A stretch of DNA of 64,000 nucleotides, taken from Ochrobactrum sp. BTU1. GTDB taxonomy: Bacteria > Pseudomonadota > Alphaproteobacteria > Rhizobiales > Rhizobiaceae. Shown here one piece after another: positions 27,756 to 37,073 of the stretch. The notes under the pieces are model-generated. The model was not told where the DNA came from. It ran no database searches and worked only from the letters and a program-made list of their open reading frames with translations. The first letter of the stretch is position 1. Each line of letters opens with the position of its first letter. The DNA is taken from NCBI GenBank assembly GCA_018798825.1, contig CP076355.1, positions 271,001 to 335,000 of the forward strand, given 5' to 3'. Both the position numbers and the translations under genes were made by a program.

Positions 27756-28544
27756 TTGGTCAACACGATGATGAGTTATCGGCTGATCGCGTCCGATATG
27801 ACGCGGTCGTTGCAGCGTGTTTCGAAGGAGCCGCTGGTCGAGCGAGAAACCGCCTATTACAAAGAGAACATCGGCAAGGTGAAATCCATTGATGATTTCA
27901 TGTCTGACACCCGACTCTATAACTATGCCATGAAGTCATTCGGCCTGGAAGACATGGCCTATGCTAAGGCTTTCGTTCGTAAGATACTCACTGAGGGCGT
28001 CAAAGACGATGACGCCATGGCGAACAAGCTGACCGACAAGCGGTATAAAGAGTTTGCGACGACATTCGATTTTGCAGGCAAGGGTGAAAAAGCCACCGAC
28101 GGCACGGCCGCCCAGCAAGGTGTGATGGATAAGTATATCCGTCAGACACTGGAGACAGAGGCTGGCAGCCAGAACGAGGGTGTCCGTCTGGCACTCTATT
28201 TCGAGCGCAAAGCGTCCACCATTACCAATGCGTACGAAATCCTTGGCGATAAGGCTTTGCTAACCGTTATGCAGACAACGTTTGGCTGGCCCTCGGTGAT
28301 GTCAAATGCCGACATCGACAAGCAAGCGAAGATGATCGAGGCCAAAGTCGATTTTTCGAGAATGTCAGATCCTGATTATGTATCGAAGATGATCTCGCGC
28401 TTCACGGCCATGTACGAGATGAACAATCCAACCACGAGCAGCCCTGCATCTATCGCCTCGCTGTTGTTGGGTGGCACGTCATCGGTCGGCATATCGTCGA
28501 GCATTCTGACTACTTTGCAGAACTTCAAGCCGGGCGGACGTTGA
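27756..28544 (+). CDS. DUF1217 flagellar protein
   Basis: 262 residues from a TTG start (VNTMMSYRLIASDMTRSLQRVSKEPLVERETAYYKENIGKVKSIDDFM). GGGGG lies at 27745-27749, a good distance for that start; ATG 27768 is the alternative. Several DUF1217 repeats of the form ..DFM.D.RLYNYAMKSFGLEDMAYAKAFVRKIL.. are visible. The family occurs only with alphaproteobacterial flagellar genes and its role is not established. It is first in the operon with flgF-fliI and separated from flgF by three bases. Confidence 0.88.
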   Translation: MVNTMMSYRLIASDMTRSLQRVSKEPLVERETAYYKENIGKVKSIDDFMSDTRLYNYAMKSFGLEDMAYAKAFVRKILTEGVKDDDAMANKLTDKRYKEFATTFDFAGKGEKATDGTAAQQGVMDKYIRQTLETEAGSQNEGVRLALYFERKASTITNAYEILGDKALLTVMQTTFGWPSVMSNADIDKQAKMIEAKVDFSRMSDPDYVSKMISRFTAMYEMNNPTTSSPASIASLLLGGTSSVGISSSILTTLQNFKPGGR

Positions 28545-28547
28545 TAA

Positions 28548-29279
28548 ATGCAAAATAATTCCATCTACGTAGGGCTGTCTTCCCTTGTCACACTTGAACG
28601 GCGGATGGATGCCATTGCGCATAATGTGGCAAATATTTCGACGCCGGGCTTTCGCGGCGAAGGCACGAAATTCAATACAATCGTCTCCAACAAGGCAAGC
28701 GAAGACGTAAGCTTCGCGACAGCAGGCAAGAGCTATATTCGCACAGAAGCGGGCTCAATGCTGGAAACCGGTAATCCTTTTGATGTTGCCGTCAAAGGCG
28801 ATGCCTGGATGTCGGTCAACACCCCGCAGGGTGTTGTCTATACTCGCGACGGCCGCATGAAGATGATGCCAACCGGTGAACTGGTGTCTGTCACAGGCAA
28901 TTCGGTTCTGGATGTGGGCGGTGCGCCTATCGTTCTCAATCCGGATGGCGGTGCGCCGAAGATTTCCAGTGACGGTGCTGTCTACCAGAACGGCGCACAG
29001 ATCGGTGCAATTGGCCTGTTCTCGATACCAGTAGATGCCGATCTCACCTATGCAGGCAATTCCGGTGTTGTACCAAGTAAGCCCGCGCAGGCTGTCGTTG
29101 ACGATATGAGTGTTGGAGTTGTGCAGGGGATGATCGAAGGTTCCAATGTTGATGGCATGACGGAAATGACCCGTCTCATCAGCGTTAGCCGAGCTTTTGA
29201 GCAGGTGAATAATCTACTTTCACAACAGGAAAGCACAGTGGCTGAAGCCATCAGGACGCTGGGCTCCAAAAACGGATGA
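28548..29279 (+). CDS. flgF: Flagellar proximal rod protein FlgF
   Basis: 243 residues with the rod/hook N-terminal domain (VTLERRMDAIAHNVANISTPGFRGEGTKF) and C-terminal coiled coil (MTEMTRLISVSRAFEQVNNLLSQQESTVAEAIRTLG). These are the ends that pack in the rod core. It is shorter and more divergent than FlgG (32625). The stop overlaps the fliI start by four bases. Confidence 0.95.
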   Translation: MQNNSIYVGLSSLVTLERRMDAIAHNVANISTPGFRGEGTKFNTIVSNKASEDVSFATAGKSYIRTEAGSMLETGNPFDVAVKGDAWMSVNTPQGVVYTRDGRMKMMPTGELVSVTGNSVLDVGGAPIVLNPDGGAPKISSDGAVYQNGAQIGAIGLFSIPVDADLTYAGNSGVVPSKPAQAVVDDMSVGVVQGMIEGSNVDGMTEMTRLISVSRAFEQVNNLLSQQESTVAEAIRTLGSKNG

Positions 29280-30625
29280 CTCCTGACTTACCGCTCGCGC
29301 GGCTCGCCGCCTTTGCCCGCCAACAATCGATAGCGCCAAAGTCTCTGACAGGAATTGGCGGTACGGTGAGCGATGTGTCGCGTTCGGCGATTGCAGTGCG
29401 GGGCCTCTCGCGCAATGCGCGCTTGGGTGATGCGGTGGCTATCCGCACTGACAGTGGTCAGAGCCTTGCTGAGATCATTCGTGTGGCTGATCATCAGGTG
29501 CTTGCGAAGCCGTTTGATGATCGTATAATTCCCTCACTTGGCGCTGCTGTGTTTGAAGAAGGGCCGCTTCGCATTCGGCCTGCGCCGGAATGGCGGGGCA
29601 GGGTAATCAATGCATTGGGCGAAGCGGTGGATGGAAAAGGCTCACTCCAACCCGGTTTACGCCCCATGGCATCGGAAAACCTTCCACCAGCTGCGTTGCG
29701 ACGCGCACGCGTGGATCGCGGATTGCGGACCGGCGTCAATGTAATCGATATTTTCACGCCGCTCTGTTTTGGGCAACGTATCGGCATTTTTGCAGGCTCA
29801 GGTGTGGGTAAATCCACCTTGCTCGCCATGATGACCCGCGCTGCCGATTTCGATACGGTTGTTCTGGCACTGACCGGTGAACGCGGTCGCGAAGTGCGCG
29901 AGATGCTCGAAGAAACAATGGCGGGGCATCTCGATAAAACGGTAACGGTGGTTGCGACCGGCGACGAAAGCCCGATGATGCGCCGCCTTGCCCCTAATAC
30001 AGCAACCGCGATTGCGGAATATTTCCGCGATCTTGGACAGAATGTCCTGCTGATTGTAGATTCCGTCACACGCTTTGCCCATGCTGCGCGCGAGGTGGCT
30101 ATTGCCGCGGAAGAGCCGCCGGTATCGCGGGGTTATCCGCCAAGCGTGTTCAGTCAGTTACCGCGTTTGCTAGAGCGCGCTGGTCCCGGCATTACTGACG
30201 CGGGTGGCAGTATCACGGGCATTTATTCGGTGCTGGTCGATGGTGACGATCACAATGACCCGGTCTCCGATACCATTCGCGGCACGTTGGATGGGCATAT
30301 TGTTCTTGATCGCGCAATTGCGGCTCAGGGACGTTATCCGGCAGTCGATATTCCTGCATCGGTTTCGCGTCTGGCAAAACATAACTGGACACCAGAACAG
30401 CGCAAGCTTGCCACTCAGTTGCGCAGTATGGTTGCACGTTTTGAAGAGACGCGCGATCTGCGTGCGATTGGTGCCTATCAGAAGGGTAATGACGGATTGC
30501 TGGATCAGGCCGTCGATTTTGTTCCGCGCATTTATGATGCGCTCCAACAATCGCCTGAGACAGGGCTGTCTGCTGACCCCTATCACGATCTTGCCGCGGC
30601 ACTGCGCGGGGAAAAACAGGCATGA
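29276..30625 (+). CDS. fliI: Flagellum-specific export ATPase FliI
   Basis: 449 residues of the F1-beta-like type III export ATPase family. Walker A is GSGVGKST (174-181), Walker B is VLLIVDSVTRFAHAAREV, and GEPPVSRGYPPSVFSQLPRLLERAG is the conserved catalytic region. FliI powers unfolding and delivery of export substrates with FliH and FliJ; candidates for these are at 40922 and 55801. ATGA overlaps link it to flgF before and the next gene after. Confidence 0.97.
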   Translation: MTPDLPLARLAAFARQQSIAPKSLTGIGGTVSDVSRSAIAVRGLSRNARLGDAVAIRTDSGQSLAEIIRVADHQVLAKPFDDRIIPSLGAAVFEEGPLRIRPAPEWRGRVINALGEAVDGKGSLQPGLRPMASENLPPAALRRARVDRGLRTGVNVIDIFTPLCFGQRIGIFAGSGVGKSTLLAMMTRAADFDTVVLALTGERGREVREMLEETMAGHLDKTVTVVATGDESPMMRRLAPNTATAIAEYFRDLGQNVLLIVDSVTRFAHAAREVAIAAEEPPVSRGYPPSVFSQLPRLLERAGPGITDAGGSITGIYSVLVDGDDHNDPVSDTIRGTLDGHIVLDRAIAAQGRYPAVDIPASVSRLAKHNWTPEQRKLATQLRSMVARFEETRDLRAIGAYQKGNDGLLDQAVDFVPRIYDALQQSPETGLSADPYHDLAAALRGEKQA

Positions 30626-31236
30626 AGGTCATGAAGACGGGTTCGCGTAAAACCATGGAAGAGTCCATTCTTGCTGACTTGGCAGCAGAGGTGGAAGCTG
30701 CGACTGTGAGGGAAACCAAAAAGCCGCAAAGTCAGGTTGACCGCTATCTCAAGATTGCGGCGATCACACTTGCTGTTGGCTGCTCGATGCTTCCGTTCGT
30801 CACCTATCTTCAGCGTGTCGATCTGAGCCAGGATAAGAAGACCGACAGCAAGATTGTTGATCCGCTTGACCGCTCCGACCAGAAGACCGTGCGTCATTTT
30901 CCGTCCTTCCGCCCGAATGATCAAGTCGCCCCGAGCGAGGATATCGACACCACCACAACAGGTTCGGTCATGTCGAACGGCAAGGGTTTGCCTGGAACAG
31001 GTGCGGGTAATGGTCGTGAAGGCGGCGAGAGGCAGACATTGCCAAAGCCGGTATTCGCATTGCGGGAAGTGGTCGGCGGTATGGCGATGATCGAAGATAC
31101 GTCGGGCTATTGGTTCGTGGAAAAGGGTTCGCTCCTGCCAGACGGCAGCCATCTGGTTTCCATCGGCCGGGGTAATCAGGTCGGAATGTGGAAGCTGACG
31201 ACATCATCTGGCGATGTGATCGAAATGCGCAGATGA
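30622..31236 (+). CDS. Single-pass membrane protein after fliI, unknown role
   Basis: 204 residues: a cytoplasmic helical tail (1-40), one membrane segment (about 42-62), then a polar, gly/thr-rich linker and a compact C-terminal domain (REVVGGMAMIEDTSGYWFVEKGSLLPDGSHLVSIGRGNQVGMWKLTTSSGDVIEMRR). It is translationally coupled to fliI (ATGA) and ends the DUF1217-flgF-fliI operon. It is not FliJ, which is soluble and helical. A periplasmic partner of the basal body is possible but unproven. Confidence 0.78.
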   Translation: MKVMKTGSRKTMEESILADLAAEVEAATVRETKKPQSQVDRYLKIAAITLAVGCSMLPFVTYLQRVDLSQDKKTDSKIVDPLDRSDQKTVRHFPSFRPNDQVAPSEDIDTTTTGSVMSNGKGLPGTGAGNGREGGERQTLPKPVFALREVVGGMAMIEDTSGYWFVEKGSLLPDGSHLVSIGRGNQVGMWKLTTSSGDVIEMRR

Positions 31237-31396
31237 GGCCATGAGCTGGCCTTTTTGAAGCTTGCGTAAATCTGCCTTGAAAACAGATTGGTTCACTTCT
31301 CTGAATCAGAGTCGATATTAATATAACTATCTGATTTAAATATATTTTATGAACGTTATCCAAGTGTTGGAATGCTCTGCCTTTGCGAAACCTTGC

Positions 31397-31418
31397 TCTA
31401 CGCAAGCTTGACGCAAGT
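31397..31418 (+). promoter_or_regulatory. 11-bp tandem repeat motif upstream of flgB
   Basis: TCTACGCAAGC followed by TTGACGCAAGT; the heptamer ACGCAAG recurs exactly 11 bp apart (31400 and 31411). It ends 41 bp before flgB. This is the clearest direct repeat of the shared flagellar motif. TTGACG at 31408 could double as a -35 box. Confidence 0.65.
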
Positions 31419-31459
31419 TCCGGCCTTTAAGTTAACGAACTGTAAAGGCGGGAAACTCA

Positions 31460-31840
31460 ATGAGCTCCATTCATCTTTTCGATCTGGCTGCAAGGCAGGC
31501 GCAGTGGTTGTCGGTACGACAGGCCACGGTTGCAGGCAATGTCGCCAATGCGAATACGCCAGATTTCCGGGCGCGCGACGTTCAGCCCTTCGCTGACGTG
31601 CTGGACAAAACCCAGCTCACCATGGCTGCAACAAGCTCGCAGCATCTAGAGGTTGAGGCGAATGGCATCGCAGGCGCGCGGCTGCGCCCGGAAGATATCA
31701 CCGAGCAGACCCATTCGGGCAATACGGTCGATGTCGAGCGAGAAATGATGAAGGCAGGCGAGATCTCGCGTGAATATTCGCTTAACACAAGCATCGTCAA
31801 AGCGTTTCACCGTATGATGCTGACTGTAGCGAAGGGGTAA
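31460..31840 (+). CDS. flgB: Flagellar proximal rod protein FlgB
   Basis: 126 residues. The N-terminus LAARQAQWLSVRQATVAGNVANANTPDFRARDVQPF is the rod-protein signature. The C-terminus EREMMKAGEISREYSLNTSIVKAFHRMML is the helical core. It heads a ten-gene operon (flgB to fliP) with many overlaps. The ribosome site AAGGCGGG lies just before ATG 31460. Confidence 0.96.
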   Translation: MSSIHLFDLAARQAQWLSVRQATVAGNVANANTPDFRARDVQPFADVLDKTQLTMAATSSQHLEVEANGIAGARLRPEDITEQTHSGNTVDVEREMMKAGEISREYSLNTSIVKAFHRMMLTVAKG

Positions 31841-31843
31841 GCC

Positions 31844-32263
31844 GTGTCGGATGCCTTGCAAAATACCCTCAAGATTGCCGCGTCAGGACTGTCGGCTCAG
31901 TCGACCCGGTTGCGCATCGTTTCTGAAAATCTTGCCAATGCGCAGGCGACAGCCAAGACCGCCGATACCGATCCTTACCGCCGCAAAACTGTATCCTTCC
32001 GCACTGAAATCGAACAGGGTACGGGTGCTGCCGAAGTCAGGGTTGCTGAAGTCGGTAAGGATACGTCGGCCTTTATCGAACAATATGACCCAAGCCATCC
32101 GGCAGCGGATGCGCGTGGCTATGTGAAATATCCAAACGTCAACATGGTCGTCGAGATGGCGGACATGCGTGAAGCTAACCGTTCTTACGAAGCCAATTTG
32201 CAGGTCGTCAAACAAGCCCGAGAGCTGATTTCAATGACCATCGATCTCCTGAGGAGCACATAA
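31844..32263 (+). CDS. flgC: Flagellar proximal rod protein FlgC
   Basis: 139 residues from GTG 31844, three bases after flgB. The N-terminus [44 protein letters not shown] and the C-terminal [29 protein letters not shown] are diagnostic. The stop codon shares a base with the fliE start. Confidence 0.96.
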   Translation: MSDALQNTLKIAASGLSAQSTRLRIVSENLANAQATAKTADTDPYRRKTVSFRTEIEQGTGAAEVRVAEVGKDTSAFIEQYDPSHPAADARGYVKYPNVNMVVEMADMREANRSYEANLQVVKQARELISMTIDLLRST

Positions 32264-32598
32264 TGTACGACTCAATCATGAGTGTTTCGGCGCGAAACGC
32301 TCTATCGCGTCTTTCTGAAACGGTTGCTGAAAAGAGCGTGGGCTCGACCTCGGCCCCGCAAGCTATTCCAACAACGTCCGGCGCTTCTTTCGGAGAAGTA
32401 CTGTCGCAGATGACGGATTCCGTCGGACAGAAGCTACAGGCCGCGGAAGCCAAATCGATCCAGGGCATCAAGGGCGACGCACCGCTGCGTGATGTGGTCG
32501 GTTCGGTCATGGAGGCTGAGCAGTCGCTTCAGACGGCAATCGCGATTCGTGACAAGATCGTACAGGCCTATCTCGAAATCAGCCGTATGCCGGTTTGA
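32263..32598 (+). CDS. fliE: Flagellar MS ring-rod junction protein FliE
   Basis: 111 residues, small and helical, with the family C-terminus [37 protein letters not shown]. FliE joins the MS ring to the rod and is exported first. It begins at the last base of the flgC stop and sits 26 bp before flgG. Confidence 0.95.
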   Translation: MYDSIMSVSARNALSRLSETVAEKSVGSTSAPQAIPTTSGASFGEVLSQMTDSVGQKLQAAEAKSIQGIKGDAPLRDVVGSVMEAEQSLQTAIAIRDKIVQAYLEISRMPV

Positions 32599-32624
32599 GT
32601 GCTCTCAGTGAATAAGGACCTGCT

Positions 32625-33413
32625 ATGAAAGCCCTGACGATTGCCGCAACCGGTATGAACGCCCAGCAGCTCAATCTGGAAGTGATCGCCAACAACATCG
32701 CCAATATCAATACGACAGGCTTCAAGCGTGCCCGCGCTGAGTTCTCCGATCTTCTCTATCAATCGGAACGGACAGCTGGAGTGCCAAATCAGGCCAATCA
32801 GGCAATCGTTCCCGAAGGCGCGCTGGTCGGGCTTGGTGTTCAGACAGCCGCAGTGCGTAATCTGCATATTCAGGGCAGCTTCAATCAAACCGGCAATCCC
32901 TATGACGTGGCGCTGACGGGTCGCGGCTGGTTCCAAATCCAGAGCCCGACGGGAGAAACGCTTTACACGCGCGCTGGTGCATTCAACAAGAATGCCGACG
33001 GCCAGCTGGTAACGCTCGATGGCAATCCGGTCGAACCTGCGATCACCATTCCACCTGACGCCATTGAGGTTACCGTTACAGAGACCGGTCAGGTTTTCGC
33101 CAAGCTGCAGGATCAGGTCAATCAGGTCGATCTCGGTCAGCTGACACTTGCCAATTTCACCAACGAAGCCGGTCTGGAGCCACTGGGTGGCAATCTCTAC
33201 CGCGAAACGGAAGCCTCTGGTGGCCCGTTGGTCGGTGTCCCGGGTGATCCGGGCTATGGCGCGATCAAGCAGGGTTACCTCGAAGCATCAAACGTCGATC
33301 CGGTGAAGGAAATCACCGATTTGATTTCGGCACAGCGTGCCTATGAAATGAACTCGAAGGTCATTCAGGCAGCTGACGAAATGGCCGCTACTGTATCGAA
33401 GAATCTGCGCTAA
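32625..33413 (+). CDS. flgG: Flagellar distal rod protein FlgG
   Basis: 262 residues: N-terminus [46 protein letters not shown], central [46 protein letters not shown]-terminus [34 protein letters not shown]. All three match FlgG closely at the standard length. It is followed by an intergenic repeat and then flgA. Confidence 0.97.
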   Translation: MKALTIAATGMNAQQLNLEVIANNIANINTTGFKRARAEFSDLLYQSERTAGVPNQANQAIVPEGALVGLGVQTAAVRNLHIQGSFNQTGNPYDVALTGRGWFQIQSPTGETLYTRAGAFNKNADGQLVTLDGNPVEPAITIPPDAIEVTVTETGQVFAKLQDQVNQVDLGQLTLANFTNEAGLEPLGGNLYRETEASGGPLVGVPGDPGYGAIKQGYLEASNVDPVKEITDLISAQRAYEMNSKVIQAADEMAATVSKNLR

Positions 33414-33415
33414 AG

Positions 33416-33492
33416 CATCAGAAATGCTTTCTTTTTGTTTCCACGCACATCTTGGTCCGAAAACCGGTTCCACTTTTCGGGATGTGCTCCAA
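33416..33492 (+). repeat. REP-like element between flgG and flgA
   Basis: Contains GCATCAGAAATGCTTTC, then TGGTCCGAAAACCGGTTCC and TTCGGGATGTGCTCC, matching the reverse complement of 23860-23907 at most positions. It lies inside an operon, immediately before the flgA start, where it could modulate translation or mRNA stability. Confidence 0.7.
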
Positions 33493-33497
33493 CGGTG

Positions 33498-33998
33498 ATG
33501 GCGATGAGTTATGCGAAGGCGATTTCCCGGAAAACAAGGCTGGTCACTGCCGCCCTTCTGCTGTCCGCAGTAATGGGGTCTGCGACCATGGCCGTAAGCG
33601 CTGCCGACCGCATAGCTTTTGTCGTGCCTTCGGCAACCGTCTATCCCGGTCAGATTGTAAGCGATACCGCACTGCTGGAAAAGAAGTTCTTCATCAGCGC
33701 ACCGGCTGCAAGCCAGTATGTGCTGTCGCAAGATCAGGCGGCAGGCAAGGTTGCACGCAAGACGCTGCTTCCGGGCAAGCCGATCCTCGTATCTGCCCTT
33801 AGTGAGCCATCGCTGGTCAAGCGTGGTGTTCCGGCTCCGTTAGTATTCACGTCTGGTACGCTTGTCATCACCGCTATGGGCACACCGCTTGAATCGGGTG
33901 CTGCTGGCGATTTTATCAAAATCCGTAATATCGATAGTGGTATCATCGTGTCGGGCACAGTGCTTGCGGATGGCCGTATTCAGGTGGGGATGCAGTGA
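33498..33998 (+). CDS. flgA: Flagellar P-ring assembly chaperone FlgA
   Basis: About 166 residues from ATG 33498 (MAMSYAKAISRK); ATG 33504 is possible. A signal peptide (to about SAADRIAF) precedes the SAF-type domain (FVVPSATVYPGQIVSDTALLEKKFFIS and GDFIKIRNIDSGIIVSGTVLADGRIQVGMQ). FlgA assists FlgI polymerisation in the periplasm. The frame begins at 33435 in the repeat, so the upstream Met is not credible. The stop overlaps the GTG of flgI. Confidence 0.93.
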   Translation: MAMSYAKAISRKTRLVTAALLLSAVMGSATMAVSAADRIAFVVPSATVYPGQIVSDTALLEKKFFISAPAASQYVLSQDQAAGKVARKTLLPGKPILVSALSEPSLVKRGVPAPLVFTSGTLVITAMGTPLESGAAGDFIKIRNIDSGIIVSGTVLADGRIQVGMQ

Positions 33999-35224
33999 GA
34001 AAAGCACGCGCAGCCCTGATTGCCCTTCTGGCTATTGCACTGCAGCCCGTTGCGGGCTTTGCGGATGAATCATCCAAGAACGCGCGCGAGTTTGGGTCGG
34101 CCGTAGAAGCCGACGCAGACTGGCTTGGCTCAGGTGGCGATCCGTCGAAAATGACTTATGCCGAACTGGGCAGGGGCAGCGCTGTTGCGCGCCTGAAAGA
34201 CATTGCGACCATTCAGGGCGTACGTGAAAATCAGCTCGTAGGTTATGGTCTCGTTATCGGTCTGAAAGGCAGCGGCGACAGTCTGCGCAATTCGCCTTTC
34301 ACGGAACAATCCATGCGCGCCATGTTGGACAATTTGGGTATCAGCGCTCCGCGCAATTCGACCCGTTCCAAGAACACCGCAGCTGTTATCGTAACCGCCA
34401 ATCTGCCCGCATTTGCAGGAACCGGCTCCCGTATTGACGTGACTGTGTCTTCGCTGGGTGACGCAACATCGTTGCAAGGCGGTACGCTGGTGATGACGCC
34501 CCTGATGGGTGCAGATAATCAGGTTTATGCGGTCGCGCAGGGTAACATGATCGTTTCAGGATTTTCGGCTGAAGGCGAAGCTGCGAGCATAACGCAGGGT
34601 GTTCCGACCTCGGGCCGTATCCCGAACGGTGCTCTTGTTGAGCGCGAAGTTGCAGGCAATTTCGGCAATGACAGTGAAATGGTCGTCGAATTGCGCGACC
34701 CTGATTTCACCACTGCTGTACGTGCCGCCGATACGATCAACGTTTTTGCCAAACGCCGGTATGGCCGCGGTGTGGCGATTGCACGCGATGCCAAGACCAT
34801 TCGGCTTCAGCGTCCGAAGAACGTGCCTGCCGCTCGCTTCCTTGCTGAGCTGGAAGGTTTGCCAATCACCACGGATGAAGTTGCGCGCGTCGTCGTGGAT
34901 GAACGAACGGGCACGGTCGTCATTGGCGAGAAAGTACGGATTTCCAAAGTGGCGATCAGCCATGGTAGCCTGACCGTGCGCGTGACGGAAACACCGATAG
35001 TCGTCCAGCCGGATCCATTTAGCTACGGCGAAACTGAGGTTGAGCCGAATACTGATATTGCGGTCAATCAGGGTGACTCCAAGATCGGCATCCTGACGGG
35101 GGCCAATCTTGAAAACCTTGTCAAAGGACTGAACCAGATCGGCGTTAAACCAAATGGCATCATTGCTATTCTGCAGGCTATCAAGACTTCAGGTGCCCTT
35201 CACGCAGAACTGGTGGTGCAATGA
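33995..35224 (+). CDS. flgI: Flagellar P-ring protein FlgI
   Basis: 409 residues starting at GTG 33995 with a signal peptide (about 1-24) and an N-terminal extension (about 25-65) before the conserved RLKDIATIQGVRENQLVGYGLVIGLKGSGDSLRNSPFTEQSMRAMLDNLG. The end GVKPNGIIAILQAIKTSGALHAELVVQ is typical. It is about 40 residues longer than the usual 365-375, because of the extension. It forms the periplasmic ring around the rod, and overlaps motE by four bases. Confidence 0.96.
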   Translation: MRKARAALIALLAIALQPVAGFADESSKNAREFGSAVEADADWLGSGGDPSKMTYAELGRGSAVARLKDIATIQGVRENQLVGYGLVIGLKGSGDSLRNSPFTEQSMRAMLDNLGISAPRNSTRSKNTAAVIVTANLPAFAGTGSRIDVTVSSLGDATSLQGGTLVMTPLMGADNQVYAVAQGNMIVSGFSAEGEAASITQGVPTSGRIPNGALVEREVAGNFGNDSEMVVELRDPDFTTAVRAADTINVFAKRRYGRGVAIARDAKTIRLQRPKNVPAARFLAELEGLPITTDEVARVVVDERTGTVVIGEKVRISKVAISHGSLTVRVTETPIVVQPDPFSYGETEVEPNTDIAVNQGDSKIGILTGANLENLVKGLNQIGVKPNGIIAILQAIKTSGALHAELVVQ

Positions 35225-35844
35225 TTATGGCTAGATACGTCATTGGCTTTGGTTCAGTTCTTGCAGTGCTTTTCGGTACAGGTTTTCCGGCTTTTGCACA
35301 GCAGCCGCTTCCACCTGTTCCAGCCCCAAATCAGGCCGAAGGGCTCGCGCCATCAACCGCTGCTCAGCAGTTGGCGGCTTCTGCGCCCATCGGCAATCTT
35401 GATGAAATTCGCAAATTCTGCGGCAACATCGACGATCAGGCCGCTGATGCGCGCTATTCGCTGCAGGCCAAGCAGCTTGCTGATCTCAAGGCCGACGTTG
35501 AAGAGCGTATGCGCGCGCTGGAAGCCAAGCGCAAAGAATATGAGATGTGGCTGAAGCGTCGCGACGAGTTCGTAAACAAAGCACAGGATTCCCTTGTCGA
35601 TATCATCTCCAAGATGAAACCTGATGCGGCTGCGGCGCAAATGTCGCTGATTGGCGATGAAGCGGCGGCGGCTTTGATACTCAAACTCAATCCGCGTGTT
35701 TCGAGCATCATCCTCAATGAAATGCCGCCTGAAAAGGCAGCCAAGCTCGCAAGGGTTATTGTTGGTTCGCAGCGCACGACCGCAGCGCCGCAGCTCACCA
35801 GGGAACAGCGCGCGCAGGCGGAATCCGGGAATTCGGTGCAATGA
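35221..35844 (+). CDS. motE: Periplasmic motility protein MotE (MotC chaperone)
   Basis: 207 residues: a signal peptide (about 1-28, to AFAQQ), a proline-rich linker, a coiled coil (about 80-125) and a MgtE_N-like end (MKPDAAAAQMSLIGDEAAAALILKLNPRVSSIILNEMPPEKAAKLARVI). In Sinorhizobium MotE lies between flgI and flgH, as here, and stabilises MotC. ATG 35221 overlaps flgI; ATG 35227 is possible. The stop overlaps flgH. Confidence 0.9.
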   Translation: MIMARYVIGFGSVLAVLFGTGFPAFAQQPLPPVPAPNQAEGLAPSTAAQQLAASAPIGNLDEIRKFCGNIDDQAADARYSLQAKQLADLKADVEERMRALEAKRKEYEMWLKRRDEFVNKAQDSLVDIISKMKPDAAAAQMSLIGDEAAAALILKLNPRVSSIILNEMPPEKAAKLARVIVGSQRTTAAPQLTREQRAQAESGNSVQ

Positions 35845-36569
35845 CGAAAAGCATAAACAAAGCGCTCTTTGCAGCGGCAACCTTAGCCCTTTTAGCGGGC
35901 TGTGCCACAAAGCCGGAAGAGATCGGCCGTGCGCCGGACCTTTCGCCTGTGGCGGCTAATCTCGGTGTCCAGAACAACCCGCAATATAGCGGCTATCCTG
36001 TTCGCCCAAGCAAGGCATCCTATTCGCTTTGGGATCAGCGTTCTACGAACTTCTTCAAAGATCCACGCGCCGCCGAGCCCGGCGATGTCCTGACGGTTAT
36101 CATCTCGATAAATGATCGGGCGAACATGGACAACAAGACCGATCGTGAACGCGTGTCGAAAGGCCTCTACGGCGGTGGCGCTTCGTTCGACACAAGTAGC
36201 CTTTCGGGTGCAGGAGCAGGTGGTACCATGGATGCGTCGGTCAACACGCGATCAAACAGCTCATCGAAGGGCAAAGGCACGATTGAGCGCAGTGAAGATA
36301 TCCGTCTGCAGGTCGCAGCCATTGTCACCGATACGTTGCCGAACGGTAATATGATCATTCGTGGTTCGCAGGAAGTGCGCGTTAACAACGAGCTGCGCGT
36401 GCTAAACGTTGTCGGTGTTGTACGTCCGCGCGATATTTCAGGCAACAACACCATTTCCTACGACAAGATTGCCGAGGCGCGTATTTCTTACGGTGGACGC
36501 GGTCGCCTGAGCGAAATTCAGCAGCCGCCTTACGGTCAGCAGATTCTCGATCAGATTTCTCCGTTCTGA
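35841..36569 (+). CDS. flgH: Flagellar L-ring lipoprotein FlgH
   Basis: 242 residues with a lipoprotein signal ending in the lipobox LLAGC (Cys about 21). The conserved parts are SLWDQRSTNFFKDPRAAEPGDVLTVIISINDRANMDNKT and LRVLNVVGVVRPRDISGNNTISYDKIAEARISYGGRG. It builds the outer-membrane ring. It is coupled to motE by a four-base overlap. Confidence 0.97.
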   Translation: MTKSINKALFAAATLALLAGCATKPEEIGRAPDLSPVAANLGVQNNPQYSGYPVRPSKASYSLWDQRSTNFFKDPRAAEPGDVLTVIISINDRANMDNKTDRERVSKGLYGGGASFDTSSLSGAGAGGTMDASVNTRSNSSSKGKGTIERSEDIRLQVAAIVTDTLPNGNMIIRGSQEVRVNNELRVLNVVGVVRPRDISGNNTISYDKIAEARISYGGRGRLSEIQQPPYGQQILDQISPF

Positions 36570-36581
36570 AGTTGAGCAGGT

Positions 36582-37073
36582 ATGAGCGATACGGCAATCG
36601 ATAAGGACGGTAAAGCAAAAGGCTCTTTGGTGGGCCTGTTGGGCGCTGTTGCAGTGCTGACTGCAATCGCTGGCGGTGGAGGATGGTATCTGGGTGGCGT
36701 TATCTCAGATGACCAGCAAGCCGCAGTTAAATCGACGACGAAGGAGGACAAGCCGAAGCAGGGTGATTTTGAATCGCGCTCCATTGGAACCATCATCCCT
36801 CTGCAGCCGATTGTGACCAATCTTGGTATTCCTCAGACCACATGGGTCCGACTTGAGGCGGCGCTTGTTGCAAAGCCGGGCCGTGAAATTCCGCCCTCAG
36901 TTGCGGCCAGTGTGGGCGATGATTTCATGAGCTTCCTGCGGAGCGTCAATCTCATGCAGTTGCAGGGTGCCGCTGGTTTGGCCTATTTGCGTGCCGATCT
37001 TGAAGAACGGGCGCGGATGCGTTCGGAAGGCGCGGTCGACCGCGTTTTCATTTCGACGCTGGTAGTAGAATGA
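36582..37073 (+). CDS. fliL: Flagellar basal body-associated protein FliL
   Basis: 163 residues: short cytoplasmic N-terminus, one glycine-rich membrane segment (about 16-42), and a periplasmic domain ending MRSEGAVDRVFISTLVVE, the FliL hallmark end. FliL surrounds or supports the stator. Coupled to fliP by a four-base overlap. Confidence 0.94.
   Translation: MSDTAIDKDGKAKGSLVGLLGAVAVLTAIAGGGGWYLGGVISDDQQAAVKSTTKEDKPKQGDFESRSIGTIIPLQPIVTNLGIPQTTWVRLEAALVAKPGREIPPSVAASVGDDFMSFLRSVNLMQLQGAAGLAYLRADLEERARMRSEGAVDRVFISTLVVE

Noticed and set aside
31431..31448. TTAA-N7-TAAA before flgB as a third CtrA site
   Set aside because: The second half-site has a mismatch and the element overlaps the ribosome site, which is a poor place for an activator.
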